From Klebsiella pneumoniae (GTDB taxonomy: Bacteria > Pseudomonadota > Gammaproteobacteria > Ga0077536): DNA of 64,000 nt. Location: positions 61,244-125,243 of the forward strand of contig CAMAXW010000003.1 in NCBI GenBank assembly GCA_945862315.1. The letters are read 5' to 3'. Position 1 is the stretch's first letter. Each line of letters opens with the position of its first letter. A program made the position numbers and the translations under genes. Below the pieces are notes generated by a model. That model was not told the DNA's origin. It ran no database searches and saw only the letters and a list, made by a program, of their open reading frames with translations. Shown one piece after another: positions 37,110 to 45,982 of the stretch.

Positions 37110-37970
37110 CTAGTGTGGTCGACGAACGGCCGAAGCGTCGGTGGCGTCGTCGTCTGCCCAGTCGTCGTCGTCATCTTCCGAGAGCATATCGAGGACTTCG
37201 GTCGCGGCCTCGAGAATTTCCGGATCAGCACTCGCCAGATGCAATTCCAAAATGGCCATCACAATCTCTGGGCTGGGCGCCAACATAGGCAACGCGCCGA
37301 GCGCGGCCAACACGAAGAGTTTGTCGGCCTGCTGGTCTTTAAGGATTGCCTGCACATGCGGCCACGCCATTTGCAGTTCTTGCTCGCCCGCAGCCCCAAT
37401 GGCCTCTAGGCGTTGGTGCTCGTCTTTGCTGGTCAGAGCAGCCAAGATTTCATCTTCGAAACCCGTGATAAACCGCATGCAAAATAGTGCCGTGAGCTTC
37501 CAATCGTTGGACGCGTCGGCGTACGCGGCGCGCACGGCCCCGGCATGCCAGTCTTGCGGTGCATGGGCGAGGGTCTCAAGACAGCTGCGGCGGACTTCGT
37601 CGGGGGCGTTTTTGTCGTCGAATACCGCCCGCAGAGCGGCCTTCGCGCTATTCACAGCCTCCGGTGTGCACGGCAAGCCATCATCGTCCAAGCCTTGCGC
37701 CAAACCATCGAGGTCGGCCAGCTCAAACGCCGGCCCGAGCGCGATGGCGGCGCTGCTGCGCAGCTCCGGGGACTCGGCTGGATTGCCGGCCACACCGGAA
37801 AGCGCGCCCATCATGAGGTCGTTGATGCCGGGATATTCTTGCGCCAAATGCGCCGCCAGCAGGCGGTCGTCGGCATGCGCGGTACGGTCCGTGATAACCC
37901 TGACGATTTCCGCTCCCGCGGAATCAGGCCACTCGTAGGACGGAATTTGTTCGAGATCTGAAAGACTCAT
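37110..37970 (-). CDS. HEAT-repeat-like acidic protein of unknown function
   Basis: 286 residues from ATG 37970 with AAGGTGG upstream. The sequence is a run of short amphipathic helices (LLAAHLAQEY, RSSAAIALGPAFELADLDGL, RRSCLETLAHAP, WKLTALFCMRFITGFEDEILAAL, RLEAIGAAGEQELQMAWPHV, VLAALGALPMLAPSP), like HEAT/Armadillo-type scaffolds. The C-terminus is strongly acidic (SEDDDDDWADDDATD). No catalytic motif or signal peptide is visible. It probably mediates protein contacts in the cytoplasm, but this is inference. Confidence 0.75.
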   Translation of the reverse strand: MSLSDLEQIPSYEWPDSAGAEIVRVITDRTAHADDRLLAAHLAQEYPGINDLMMGALSGVAGNPAESPELRSSAAIALGPAFELADLDGLAQGLDDDGLPCTPEAVNSAKAALRAVFDDKNAPDEVRRSCLETLAHAPQDWHAGAVRAAYADASNDWKLTALFCMRFITGFEDEILAALTSKDEHQRLEAIGAAGEQELQMAWPHVQAILKDQQADKLFVLAALGALPMLAPSPEIVMAILELHLASADPEILEAATEVLDMLSEDDDDDWADDDATDASAVRRPH

Positions 37971-38141
37971 GGTGACCCACCTTCTTGAAAACGTAGCGAG
38001 GAAGCGCAGGCCTAAGGCCTGATCGGGCGGGTATGGTAATCGAAGTGATCCGTGGGTTCGATTACAACGACGCAAACAGCCGTCGGTACCCGCCGCCCCG
38101 GCACCTGCCCGCAACTGCCCACGGGCGGCCTAAGCGCCGGC

Positions 38142-38522
38142 CTAAGCGAAAGAAAAACCCTTCGGCAGGGGCACAAACAGCAAGCGCACCGCGCCACCAA
38201 TACAGCGTGTGCGATGGCCGCGCCCGCTGGTGTCGGCTGGCAAAAAGACCTCTCCTGCAGCCCACCGCCGGCATGCCCCGTCCGTCGTCTCTACTTCTAG
38301 CACGCCCGTTAATACCACCACCACTTGGCGGGTGGGCGCGTTGTGCCAGTCTTGGTCCATCCCTGCGGGTAGCTCGACAAACTGGGCAGCGGGCGAAACA
38401 TAGGGCTGCGACTGCCTCAGCGTGTGGCCAAAGGCGTCGTGGCGCTCCAGCCCAAAGGGAATTTCAACCTCGGCAAACTGGCTCTCGCCGGTGGCTGTGG
38501 TAATAAATGTTGTGATTTTCAT
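38142..38522 (-). CDS. Small cupin-domain protein
   Basis: 126 residues from ATG 38522. One cupin barrel with QVVVVLTGVLEVETTDG and AGEVFLPADTSGRGHRTRC. The metal-binding His/Glu pattern is only partly kept: DQDWHNAPTRQ stands where HxHxxxE is usual. It could be a sugar- or small-molecule-binding protein or a weak dioxygenase-like enzyme. The substrate is unknown. Confidence 0.75.
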   Translation of the reverse strand: MKITTFITTATGESQFAEVEIPFGLERHDAFGHTLRQSQPYVSPAAQFVELPAGMDQDWHNAPTRQVVVVLTGVLEVETTDGACRRWAAGEVFLPADTSGRGHRTRCIGGAVRLLFVPLPKGFSFA

Positions 38523-38940
38523 GGGCGTGGCCTCGCGCTTATGGGTACAAAAACGGAACCTCGGGCGGCGGCTAGAACAGCGGACCTCACGCGTACCGCC
38601 CCCAAATCCACGAACGCGTTGGCCTAGTTTCAAACAATACACGGGTCTGCCCTGCATTCGCAGAGAAAAATAAAGCGCGCCAGACTCCATAGGCTTGCGC
38701 AACACCCGGTGTCGGTCGCCACGCACAGCGCGTGACGCGTGGCCCCACCCCGCGGCGCGCCGGTATCGGCCCATTTATCGCGTGGCTACGGCTTAGCCGC
38801 CCCCTGGGATTTCTCACGCGTGCCTTATGGGCAACACGCCACCCTGCGGCTTTGGGGTGGTGGCGATGGGTGATGCAGCCCAGCCGCCATGGTTCGGCAA
38901 GCCAGTATCTGACTCGCCTAATTATGAAAGGATGACTGCG

Positions 38941-38994
38941 ATGAACAAAACATGCGGTGGGGATAAGTGCGAAAAACATCAGCGGGGCAGATAG
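38941..38994 (+). CDS. Candidate 17-residue micro-ORF
   Basis: ATG 38941 to TAG 38994 encodes MNKTCGGDKCEKHQRGR. A GAAAGG lies about 9 bases upstream with normal spacing. The peptide is short and has two Cys and one His. It lies in the 600-bp gap between the cupin and modC, in which no longer gene is seen. Coding status is unproven. Confidence 0.25.
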   Translation: MNKTCGGDKCEKHQRGR

Positions 38995-39058
38995 CCTCCG
39001 CCACGCGGCGGCTGGCTAATCTCAACGATTGTTGGCGTGAAAATTTATCAATCGAGTC

Positions 39059-39125
39059 TGACCCCATCGATAGCTTTGACCCCATCGATAGCTTAGATAA
39101 TGGATGACCTGACCCCGTCGATACC
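39059..39125. repeat. Tandem TGACCCCATCGATAGCTT repeats
   Basis: Two perfect 18-bp copies abut exactly (39059-39076 and 39077-39094), and a diverged third copy TGACCCCGTCGATACC follows at 39110-39125. The left flank reads AATCGAGTC. GGGGTCAGACTCGATT-type text (the reverse complement) is, from general knowledge, common next to Y1/REP-associated transposases. None is present here. The patch ends 12 bp before the modC stop. Confidence 0.8.
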
Positions 39126-39137
39126 ATAGCGATGAAC

Positions 39138-40211
39138 CTACGCGCCCTGCCCCAAATAGGCGAACGCGTTGGCTTTGATCAAGCAATACACCGGCGTGCC
39201 CTTGGCCAGCGCCAAATCGCTCACCGCGCGCGCGCTGACCTCGGCGATGAGCGGCAAACCGGCGTCTATTTCTACCAAGAGCCGGTTGGCGAGCGGGGTA
39301 ATGCGGGTAATGACGCCGGGCAACTGGTTTTGAATCGTGGTGTGTGCGGCGGGACACAGCGCCAAGGCGATGTTTTCGGCACGCACGGCGACATGTGCCG
39401 TGGCGCCCGGCGCGAGCTGCGCCAGCGGCAATAGGAATAGCTGCGCGCCGTGGCGGGCGCTCGTCGAGCCCAGCAAGGTGTCGTTACTCACCACCTCTAA
39501 GGACAACACATTTTGCAGTCCCAGTGCGTGAGCCAGCGCCAGCACTCGGTCTTCGTGAATGATTTCGCTAAACCGTCCATGGCCAATGATCCGCCCAGCG
39601 TCCATCACCGCGAGGTTGGGGGTGAGGTGCAGAATTTCGTTAATCGCATGCGAGACATAAATCATCGGGAGTTTGAAGTCTTCTTTCACCCGCCGCAGAA
39701 ACGGCAAAATTTGCTGCTTCATGCCCTCGTCTAGGGCGGCGAGTGGCTCGTCCAACAGCAGCAGTTGGGGCGCTGCCAGCAACGCACGGCCCAGTGCCAC
39801 GCGCTGCCGTTCGCCGCCCGACAGCGACTGCACTCGGCGCGATAATAGCCCGCTGAGCGCGAGCACCTCGACCACGTGCTCGAAACTCGGCCCACCCGTT
39901 GCGCGTCGCGACAAACCAAAGCGCAGATTCGCCGTCACGCCCAGATGCGGCAGCAGCCGCCCATCCTGAAACACCACTCCAATACGGCGTCGATGCGGTG
40001 GCCAATTCACGCCAGTGGCGGCGTCAAACAGGGTCTCGCCGGCTAGCGTAATGTGCCCCTCTTGGGGACGTTGGAGGCCAGCCAGAACCGCCAGCAGCGT
40101 ACTTTTGCCCGATCCTGAGGGCCCAAAAAGCCCCGTGACACCGGCGTCGCACCGCAAGGCGGCGTTCAGCGTAAAGCCGCCCTGAGTGAGTGTTACCGAA
40201 AATTCCAACAT
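39138..40211 (-). CDS. modC: Molybdate ABC transporter ATP-binding protein ModC
   Basis: 357 residues. Walker A GPSGSGKSTLL, signature LSGGERQRVALGRA and Walker B LLLLDEPLAALDEGMKQ form the ATPase domain. A C-terminal TOBE/Mop domain (about 290-357, QNQLPGVITRITPLANRLLVEID) binds oxyanion, as in ModC. It energises molybdate/tungstate import. It starts 3 bp after the modB stop. Confidence 0.93.
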   Translation of the reverse strand: MLEFSVTLTQGGFTLNAALRCDAGVTGLFGPSGSGKSTLLAVLAGLQRPQEGHITLAGETLFDAATGVNWPPHRRRIGVVFQDGRLLPHLGVTANLRFGLSRRATGGPSFEHVVEVLALSGLLSRRVQSLSGGERQRVALGRALLAAPQLLLLDEPLAALDEGMKQQILPFLRRVKEDFKLPMIYVSHAINEILHLTPNLAVMDAGRIIGHGRFSEIIHEDRVLALAHALGLQNVLSLEVVSNDTLLGSTSARHGAQLFLLPLAQLAPGATAHVAVRAENIALALCPAAHTTIQNQLPGVITRITPLANRLLVEIDAGLPLIAEVSARAVSDLALAKGTPVYCLIKANAFAYLGQGA

Positions 40212-40214
40212 GGC

Positions 40215-40913
40215 TCAGGGCAAACCCAAACGCCGTCGTGCACGGCGCTCAAACACATCGCTGGCCAGCAACGCTGCCAGCGCCAGACCCAACGATAAAC
40301 ACGCCAACCGCAGCGCCGGGCCTTCGCCGCCGGGTTGCTGCGTAGCCGAATAAATCGCGAGCGGCAGCGTTTGGGTTTCGCCGGCGATATTGCCGACAAA
40401 AGTAATGGTGGCGCCAAACTCCCCCAGACTGCGAGTAAACGCCAACACCATGCCGGTGAGCACCCCCGGCCACGCCAATGGCAACGTCACATGGGTAAAG
40501 ATCCGCCAAGGTGCAGCACCCAAAGTGGCCGCCGCCTGCTCGTAACGAAGGTCGATGAGCTCGATGGACAGGCGCACCGCCCGCACCATCAAGGGCAAGC
40601 CCATGACCGCTGAGGCCACCACCGCCCCTTTCCAGTTAAACGCGAGCGACAGCCCAAAAGTCCGATAAAGCCAACCACCCACCACGCCCTGCTGACCGAG
40701 CAGCAACAGCAGCAAATACCCGGGCACGACCGGCGGCAGCACTAACGGCAGGTGGACTAGGCCATCGACCAGCGCCCGGCCTGGAAACTGCCGTCGCGCC
40801 AATAACCAGCCGAGCGCCAAGGCTGGCGCGCTCACCAGCAACAGGCAGCTGGTGGCTACTTTCAGCGAGAGCAGCACCGCCGCCAGCTCCCCGGGATTAA
40901 GGGCGGAAAACAA
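40215..40913 (-). CDS. modB: Molybdate ABC transporter permease ModB
   Basis: 232 residues with five to six predicted membrane helices (LALGWLLARRQFPGRALVDGL, LVLPPVVPGYLLLLLLG). The EAA loop that contacts ModC is SLGEFGATITFVGN, the ModB/CysTW type. It forms the inner-membrane channel for molybdate. No modA (binding protein) lies next to it, because the neighbour is a CoA-transferase gene 60 bp upstream. Confidence 0.92.
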   Translation of the reverse strand: MFSALNPGELAAVLLSLKVATSCLLLVSAPALALGWLLARRQFPGRALVDGLVHLPLVLPPVVPGYLLLLLLGQQGVVGGWLYRTFGLSLAFNWKGAVVASAVMGLPLMVRAVRLSIELIDLRYEQAAATLGAAPWRIFTHVTLPLAWPGVLTGMVLAFTRSLGEFGATITFVGNIAGETQTLPLAIYSATQQPGGEGPALRLACLSLGLALAALLASDVFERRARRRLGLP

Positions 40914-40973
40914 GTGGCTCAGGCAGGCCGCAGCCTGCCATCCAGAACAGTTGCCACCCCTACTAGCACCGCC

Positions 40974-42155
40974 TTACGCCACCGCGCCGGCGGCACGCAG
41001 GGCCGCAATCTCGCTGGCCGAACACCCACTGGCCGCTAGCAGTTCATCGGTGTGCTCGCCCAGCGCCGGCGCGGGCCGCCGAATCCCATTGGGCTCACCG
41101 TCAAAAATAGCGGCTGGCCGCGCTTGCCGCATCCGGCCTGCACGCGGGTCTTCGTACTCGAACACGCTGTTACGATGGGTGACCCGTTCATCGGCAATCA
41201 CCTCATCGAGTGAATTAACGCGGGCGCAAGGCACGCCCTCGTGGTCCATCCGCGCAACAACCTCTGCGGTGCTCAAGTGCTGCGAAGCCTGCGCAAATTC
41301 TGCAAACAGCTCTGCATAGCGCGCAAAACGATCGCTCAGGGTTCGGAAGCGCGGGTCGTCAAACAGAGGTTCAATACCGAGGCCACGGCACGCGCCCTTA
41401 AATTCTGTATCGCCCACCACGATGAGGGCCACGAAGCCCTCGAGAGTGGGTAGCAGGCGGTAAAAATCTGAAATCAGCGGCTTGCGCGTCACGCCTTCCT
41501 CGCCCACAAAACTGTGGTTCCAAAATACTTCTGGCCACAAAAACTGGAGGCTGGCATCCAGCATGGAGAGCTCCACGTGATGGCCACTCACCAAGCCACG
41601 CGCACGCGCCAACAAAGCCGCGCTGATGGCTTGGGAGGCCGTGAGCGCGGCTACTTTATCGCTGGCGATGGTGCGCACTAGCGCCGGATCACCACCCGCA
41701 CCCTGGGCTGCGGCAAAACCCGCGACCGACTGGATAATCGGATCGTAAACCCGCTGATGCGCCGCCGGGCCGGTGCTACCGAAGCCAGAAATGGAGAGGT
41801 AGATCAGCGTGGGGTTTTCCGCATGCAAAGCCTCATAACCAAAGCCGTAACGATCGAGCGCACCGGGCCGCGAGTTCTGCACAAACACATCTGCCGTGCG
41901 AATCAGTCGCAGCAGGGGTTCGCGCAGCAGCGGGTTTTTTAGGTCCACCGCCATGGAACGTTTATTGCGATTGAGCTGCGCGTTGTAGGCGCTAACCCCG
42001 CCCCGGGTGCCGCCCACGTGGCGCGAGGGATCGCCACTTCCGATAGTTTCCAGCCGGATAACATCCGCGCCTTGGTCGGCCAGAATGCCGGTGGCCAGCG
42101 GCCCGGAGGCATTGGTCGTGACTTCAATGATGCGAATGCCGTGCAATGGCTCCAT
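40974..42155 (-). CDS. CaiB/BaiF-type CoA-transferase (class III)
   Basis: 393 residues from ATG 42155. Family features: LHGIRIIEVTTNASGPLATGILADQGADVIRLE at the N-terminus (shown in its two conserved halves), NKRSMAVDLK, and the loop RVYDPIIQSVAG whose Asp matches the covalent catalytic Asp of formyl-CoA transferase. It moves CoA between carboxylic acids; the substrates (fatty acid, aromatic acid or oxalate-like) cannot be told. It may serve catabolic pathways in this region. Confidence 0.9.
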   Translation of the reverse strand: MEPLHGIRIIEVTTNASGPLATGILADQGADVIRLETIGSGDPSRHVGGTRGGVSAYNAQLNRNKRSMAVDLKNPLLREPLLRLIRTADVFVQNSRPGALDRYGFGYEALHAENPTLIYLSISGFGSTGPAAHQRVYDPIIQSVAGFAAAQGAGGDPALVRTIASDKVAALTASQAISAALLARARGLVSGHHVELSMLDASLQFLWPEVFWNHSFVGEEGVTRKPLISDFYRLLPTLEGFVALIVVGDTEFKGACRGLGIEPLFDDPRFRTLSDRFARYAELFAEFAQASQHLSTAEVVARMDHEGVPCARVNSLDEVIADERVTHRNSVFEYEDPRAGRMRQARPAAIFDGEPNGIRRPAPALGEHTDELLAASGCSASEIAALRAAGAVA

Positions 42156-42200
42156 GTGACTGCTCCCCGAAGACGATGATTTTAAGTGTGGTGGCTGCAC

Positions 42201-42715
42201 GCACTATAAGCCCTCGCGCGCCGCTTGCTCACTGCCCAGCACCACCGGGTGCCACCGCCATGATCCGTAACTGCCGCACCCATTAGTTGCGGCCTAGACG
42301 GCGCCCTCGGCGACGCGCACCGGCGCCCCTCGCCGTGGGCGTGGTGTGCGCACGCATTCACCGTGCGTGGGTGCAATGGACATCCGTCTTCATCGGCGAC
42401 ATCCCGCCAGCAGGTAGCGCCCGCGCGACCCGGAGCGCGCGACCGATGAGCAAAGCTGCTGCGCCTAAGTACCTCCTTCTGAGCCATCCGTGCGGGTCTT
42501 TAGCTGTTTGATGCGCACTTGCGCGCACCACGCGTGTTGTGAGGCATTTAAAGCGCCGCGCAAACGCGCTGCCCAGTTGCTCACACACCCGTCACATTAG
42601 CCGGTAACCCTAGGCACGGCTGGCTTACGGTGGGTGGTCCGAAATCCTCGGGCACCGTGCCGCGGCCGCGCGGTGATCTGGCAATGAATCCCTCTGGGCA
42701 GCCCTAATAGAGTCA
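42201..42715. other. 515-bp gap without a recognisable gene
   Basis: Between the divergent CoA-transferase and phytase-like genes. No open frame here has family similarity or good codon structure. I also see no clear promoter boxes, hairpin with T-run or repeat. Confidence 0.5.
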
Positions 42716-42721
42716 ATGAGC

Positions 42722-44113
42722 ATGAACAAAAAATTTTTACTGTCCGCGGCAATTTGTGCCGCAGGCTGGGTGCAAAGTGCCGCGGCCATCAGCAATCTGG
42801 AACTCATCGCCGTCGGTAGCTTGGGCGGTACCAACGACCTCTCGGGGCTGACTGGCAACCTCGAAAATGGTCTCGCCAAATCGATCTTGGGCGGCGTGGG
42901 GTCGGGTCTCGCCTACGCAGGCAACAATCTCTTTTTGGCCACCCCAGATCGTGGCCCCAATGCCACACCCTGGAACAGCGCGTTAGAAGACACCACCTCC
43001 TACATCTCGCGATTTCACACCATCAGCATGAATCTGTCGGCGAGCCCGAGCGGTAGCTTTGCCTACACGCTGGTGCCCACCTTGCAGGCCACCACCAAGC
43101 TCTACAGCCCCACGGCGTTGGTTTACGGTACGGTCGGCTCGGGCACCGTGAGCGGCACGCCCAGCGAAAACAGCGTGGGGGTGAACTACTTCACCGGGCG
43201 CTCGGACGGCTACGACGCTAGCCAAAACTCCGTCTCCCCCAACAACGGGCGCTTTGATCCCGAGGCCATTCGGATGTCCAACGATGGCTCGAAAGTCTAT
43301 GTGAGCGACGAATACGGCGCCTACCTCTACGAGTTCGACAAAGCTACCGGCGCGCGCACCCGCGCCTTTGCGCTGCCCGGCAATTTGGCGGTTGCAACGC
43401 AGGGTCCCACCACGGCCTCAGAAGGATCACCGACCAACACCACTGGCCGGGTCGCCAATAAAGGCATGGAAGGGCTGGCCATTACGCCGGACGGCAGCAA
43501 GCTCATCGGCGTCATGCAGGCCCCACTACTGCAGGACACCAACAAAAACGTCCGCATCGTCACCGTGGATATCGCCAGCGGCACAACGCACGAATACGCC
43601 TACCAGCTCACCACCGGCAGCGGGATTAGCGAAATCCTCGCGATCAACAACGATGAGTTCTTGCTAGATGAACGCGATGGCAAAGGCTTGGGCGATGGCA
43701 CTAGCGCCGTGGTTAAACAGCTTTTTAAAATCAACCTCAGCGGCGCGACCGATGTGACCAGCATGGCCGGTGATCTTGCCGCGCAGAAAGTGACCAAATC
43801 GCTATTCCTCGATGTGAAAGCCGCGCTCAATGCAAAAGGGATCACGAGCGCCCAAGTGCCCGCAAAAATGGAAGCCATGGCGTGGGGCGCAGATATCATC
43901 GACAGCGGCGAGCTCTTCCACACTTTGTATCTCGCCAACGACAATGACTTTGTGCCCGGCATCGCCGGGGCGAATAATTTTTATGTCTTTGCGGTCAAGG
44001 CGAGCGCACTGCCCAGCTTTCAAGCGCAGGCAGTGCCCCTGCCCGCGGCAGCTTTCCTGATGGCCCCGGCGCTGGCCGGGATGGTCGGCCTGCGGCGTCG
44101 ACGCCGCGCCTAA
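42722..44113 (+). CDS. Secreted esterase/phytase-like protein with VPLPA-type sorting tail
   Basis: 463 residues from ATG 42722 (an in-frame ATG at 42716 adds two). A signal peptide ends near VQSAAA. The body matches the esterase-like-activity-of-phytase fold: NNLFLATPDRGPN, FDPEAIRMSNDGSKVYVSDEYGAYLYEFD in pieces, KGMEGLAITPDGSKL and FLLDERDGKGLG. The C-terminus is VPLPAAAFLMAPALAGMVGLRRRRRA in two parts: VPLPAA, a hydrophobic helix and a basic RRRRR end. That is the layout of VPLPA/PEP-CTERM proteins sorted by exosortase. It is probably released to the cell surface or exopolysaccharide. No exosortase gene is in the window. Confidence 0.85.
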   Translation: MNKKFLLSAAICAAGWVQSAAAISNLELIAVGSLGGTNDLSGLTGNLENGLAKSILGGVGSGLAYAGNNLFLATPDRGPNATPWNSALEDTTSYISRFHTISMNLSASPSGSFAYTLVPTLQATTKLYSPTALVYGTVGSGTVSGTPSENSVGVNYFTGRSDGYDASQNSVSPNNGRFDPEAIRMSNDGSKVYVSDEYGAYLYEFDKATGARTRAFALPGNLAVATQGPTTASEGSPTNTTGRVANKGMEGLAITPDGSKLIGVMQAPLLQDTNKNVRIVTVDIASGTTHEYAYQLTTGSGISEILAINNDEFLLDERDGKGLGDGTSAVVKQLFKINLSGATDVTSMAGDLAAQKVTKSLFLDVKAALNAKGITSAQVPAKMEAMAWGADIIDSGELFHTLYLANDNDFVPGIAGANNFYVFAVKASALPSFQAQAVPLPAAAFLMAPALAGMVGLRRRRRA

Positions 44114-44125
44114 GGCCTAGGCCCA

Positions 44126-44152
44126 CTCTCCCGCACATCTTGCGCGGGAGAG
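44126..44152 (+). terminator. Hairpin after the phytase-like gene
   Basis: A 9-bp perfect stem CTCTCCCGC / GCGGGAGAG with a 9-nt loop, 12 bp past the stop. The downstream text ACTTCCCA is only weakly T-rich, so intrinsic termination is possible but not certain. Confidence 0.5.
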
Positions 44153-44281
44153 ACTTCCCAGCCCTCGCGGCCTTAATATTCTCTCTCGTGCGGCTATTCA
44201 CACGCACCCTGCGCTAGGTATCCAAGCCTTTTGGGGCCGCCGACCGCGCAGGTAGCCTACTGCCGCCGGAGGAATGAAGCC

Positions 44282-45973
44282 GTGCCAAGTCTCAGCGACA
44301 TGAGCTGGTTTAAAAACGAATTTGCGGCGCGGACCGCCACCGCGCTCGTCAATACGCCCTTCAGCATGGATTTCATCACCGCGCTGGCGTGTCAGGAAAC
44401 CGGCTTGGTGTGGTCGGTGCTACGCCGCCGCCCCGAGTTGTCCACGGCGGAAATTCTGGCGCTGTGCGTCGGTGACACCGTTGAGCGGGGCCGGCGTGCT
44501 TTCCCGCAGACCAAGGCCGCCTTGCTCGCCCATCCCAACGGCGCGGCGATGTTTGCGCAGGCCCGCGCCGCGCTGGTGGCCTTGGCCCGCTACCTCCCCG
44601 CTTACCAGAAAGTGGCCCAACAGCCCGCCAAGTTCTGCCATGGCTTTGGCATTTTTCAACGCGATCTCCAGCATTTTGAGCACGATCCGGCGTATTTTCT
44701 GGCGCACCACTACGCAGACTTTGACCTCGCCCTCGTGCAGGCACTGGCGGTGCTCCAAGCGGCGTTGCGGCGCCTCGGCTGGCAGCACCAAACCCATCTC
44801 AGCGATGACGAACAGGCGGCGGTGGCGATTGTTTACAACAGTGGGCGCTACGTCCCCCGCTTGGGTTTACGGCAAGGCTGGTTTGATGGCCAGCGTTATT
44901 ACGGCGAGCTAATTTTCGATTTTTTGCGGCGCGCGCACACCCTCAGCGACCCCGCCAACCCGCCCAGCTTGGCCCCACCGCAGAACGGTCATGCCGCGTT
45001 GCCAGCACCGAGTCCAGCGGCCGCCACCGGCCGCCACTATCGGGTGGCGCCAACCACGGCGTGGCTAAACTTGCGGCGCGAGCCGCGCATCGACGACGCC
45101 CACCCGCAACGCAACGTGCTGGCACGGCTACCGGCAGGTCAGTGGGTACAGGCGCTGAGCGCCGTCGCGCGCAATGGCTTTCTGGAAATAGAGGTGTTGC
45201 TGTCGGGTGCGCGCTACCACGGTTTTGCAGCCCGCAATTTTTTGCGCCCGGCCCCGGCCCCAACTGAGCTGGCAACCCCACCCCCGCGGGCTGGCGTCCC
45301 GGCGGCACAACTGCCGGCGCCAGCCGACGGCGCTACCCGCCGGGGCGCGCTGGCTGGGCCGTTTTCGCTCAACGAGCCAGGGCAACCGGGGCGCGTTGGC
45401 GATACCCCGGCGCGCTTGCGCGCTTCGCTGGCCGCCATCGTGGCATGGCTCGCCGTGGATAACCCCGCGCACGCCCGCTATGCACCCCGTGCGGGAGCCA
45501 GTTTTGCCGCCGTGTACGCCCACGATTACTGTCATCTGGCGGGCGTTTATTTGCCCCACGTGTGGTGGACGGCAGCCGCCCTAGCCCGTCTAAAAAACGG
45601 CGAAGTGCTGGCCCCGTCAGCCGGTCTAACCGTGGCAGAAGTATCGGTGAACGAGATTTTTTGCTGGCTGCGCGAGTATGGGCCGGACTTTGGCTGGCGC
45701 CGCACTAGCACCCTGGACAAGCTCCAGCGCGAAGTAAACCAAGGGGCCGTGGGTTTGCTCATTACTCATCGCGAGGCGGCTGGGCGCGACGGTCAGATGG
45801 TGGTTATCGTGCCGGAATCTGCCACCCAAGGTGCCCGGCGTGACGCCACCGGCGTGGTCACCGCACCGCTGGAGAGCGGGGCCGGGCGGGTGAATTATCG
45901 CGCGCGGGTCGCACCGCGCGCTTGGTGGACACTGCCAACGTTTGGCGAATGGGCCTACTGGCTACACGCCTGA
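44282..45973 (+). CDS. Lysozyme-like / SH3 / papain-like three-part protein
   Basis: 563 residues from GTG 44282, chosen because GGAGGA lies 8 bases upstream; ATG 44300 is the alternative. The N-terminal part (about 1-220) is lysozyme-like: ACQETGLVW with a candidate catalytic Glu, FCHGFGIFQRDLQHF and AIVYNSGRYVP. The middle (about 255-330) is an SH3-type domain (TTAWLNLRREP, VLARLPAGQWVQAL). A Pro/Ala linker precedes a C-terminal domain (about 390-563) with DYCHLAGVYLPHVWW and LLITHREAAGRDGQM. There is no signal peptide. It is probably a cell-wall hydrolase or effector-like protein; the exact function is unknown. Confidence 0.72.
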   Translation: MPSLSDMSWFKNEFAARTATALVNTPFSMDFITALACQETGLVWSVLRRRPELSTAEILALCVGDTVERGRRAFPQTKAALLAHPNGAAMFAQARAALVALARYLPAYQKVAQQPAKFCHGFGIFQRDLQHFEHDPAYFLAHHYADFDLALVQALAVLQAALRRLGWQHQTHLSDDEQAAVAIVYNSGRYVPRLGLRQGWFDGQRYYGELIFDFLRRAHTLSDPANPPSLAPPQNGHAALPAPSPAAATGRHYRVAPTTAWLNLRREPRIDDAHPQRNVLARLPAGQWVQALSAVARNGFLEIEVLLSGARYHGFAARNFLRPAPAPTELATPPPRAGVPAAQLPAPADGATRRGALAGPFSLNEPGQPGRVGDTPARLRASLAAIVAWLAVDNPAHARYAPRAGASFAAVYAHDYCHLAGVYLPHVWWTAAALARLKNGEVLAPSAGLTVAEVSVNEIFCWLREYGPDFGWRRTSTLDKLQREVNQGAVGLLITHREAAGRDGQMVVIVPESATQGARRDATGVVTAPLESGAGRVNYRARVAPRAWWTLPTFGEWAYWLHA

Positions 45974-45982
45974 GGTCGCACG

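Noticed and set aside
40914..40973. Molybdenum-cofactor riboswitch or modA remnant upstream of modB
   Set aside because: Only 60 bp are available and no conserved hairpin or signal-peptide coding text is visible.
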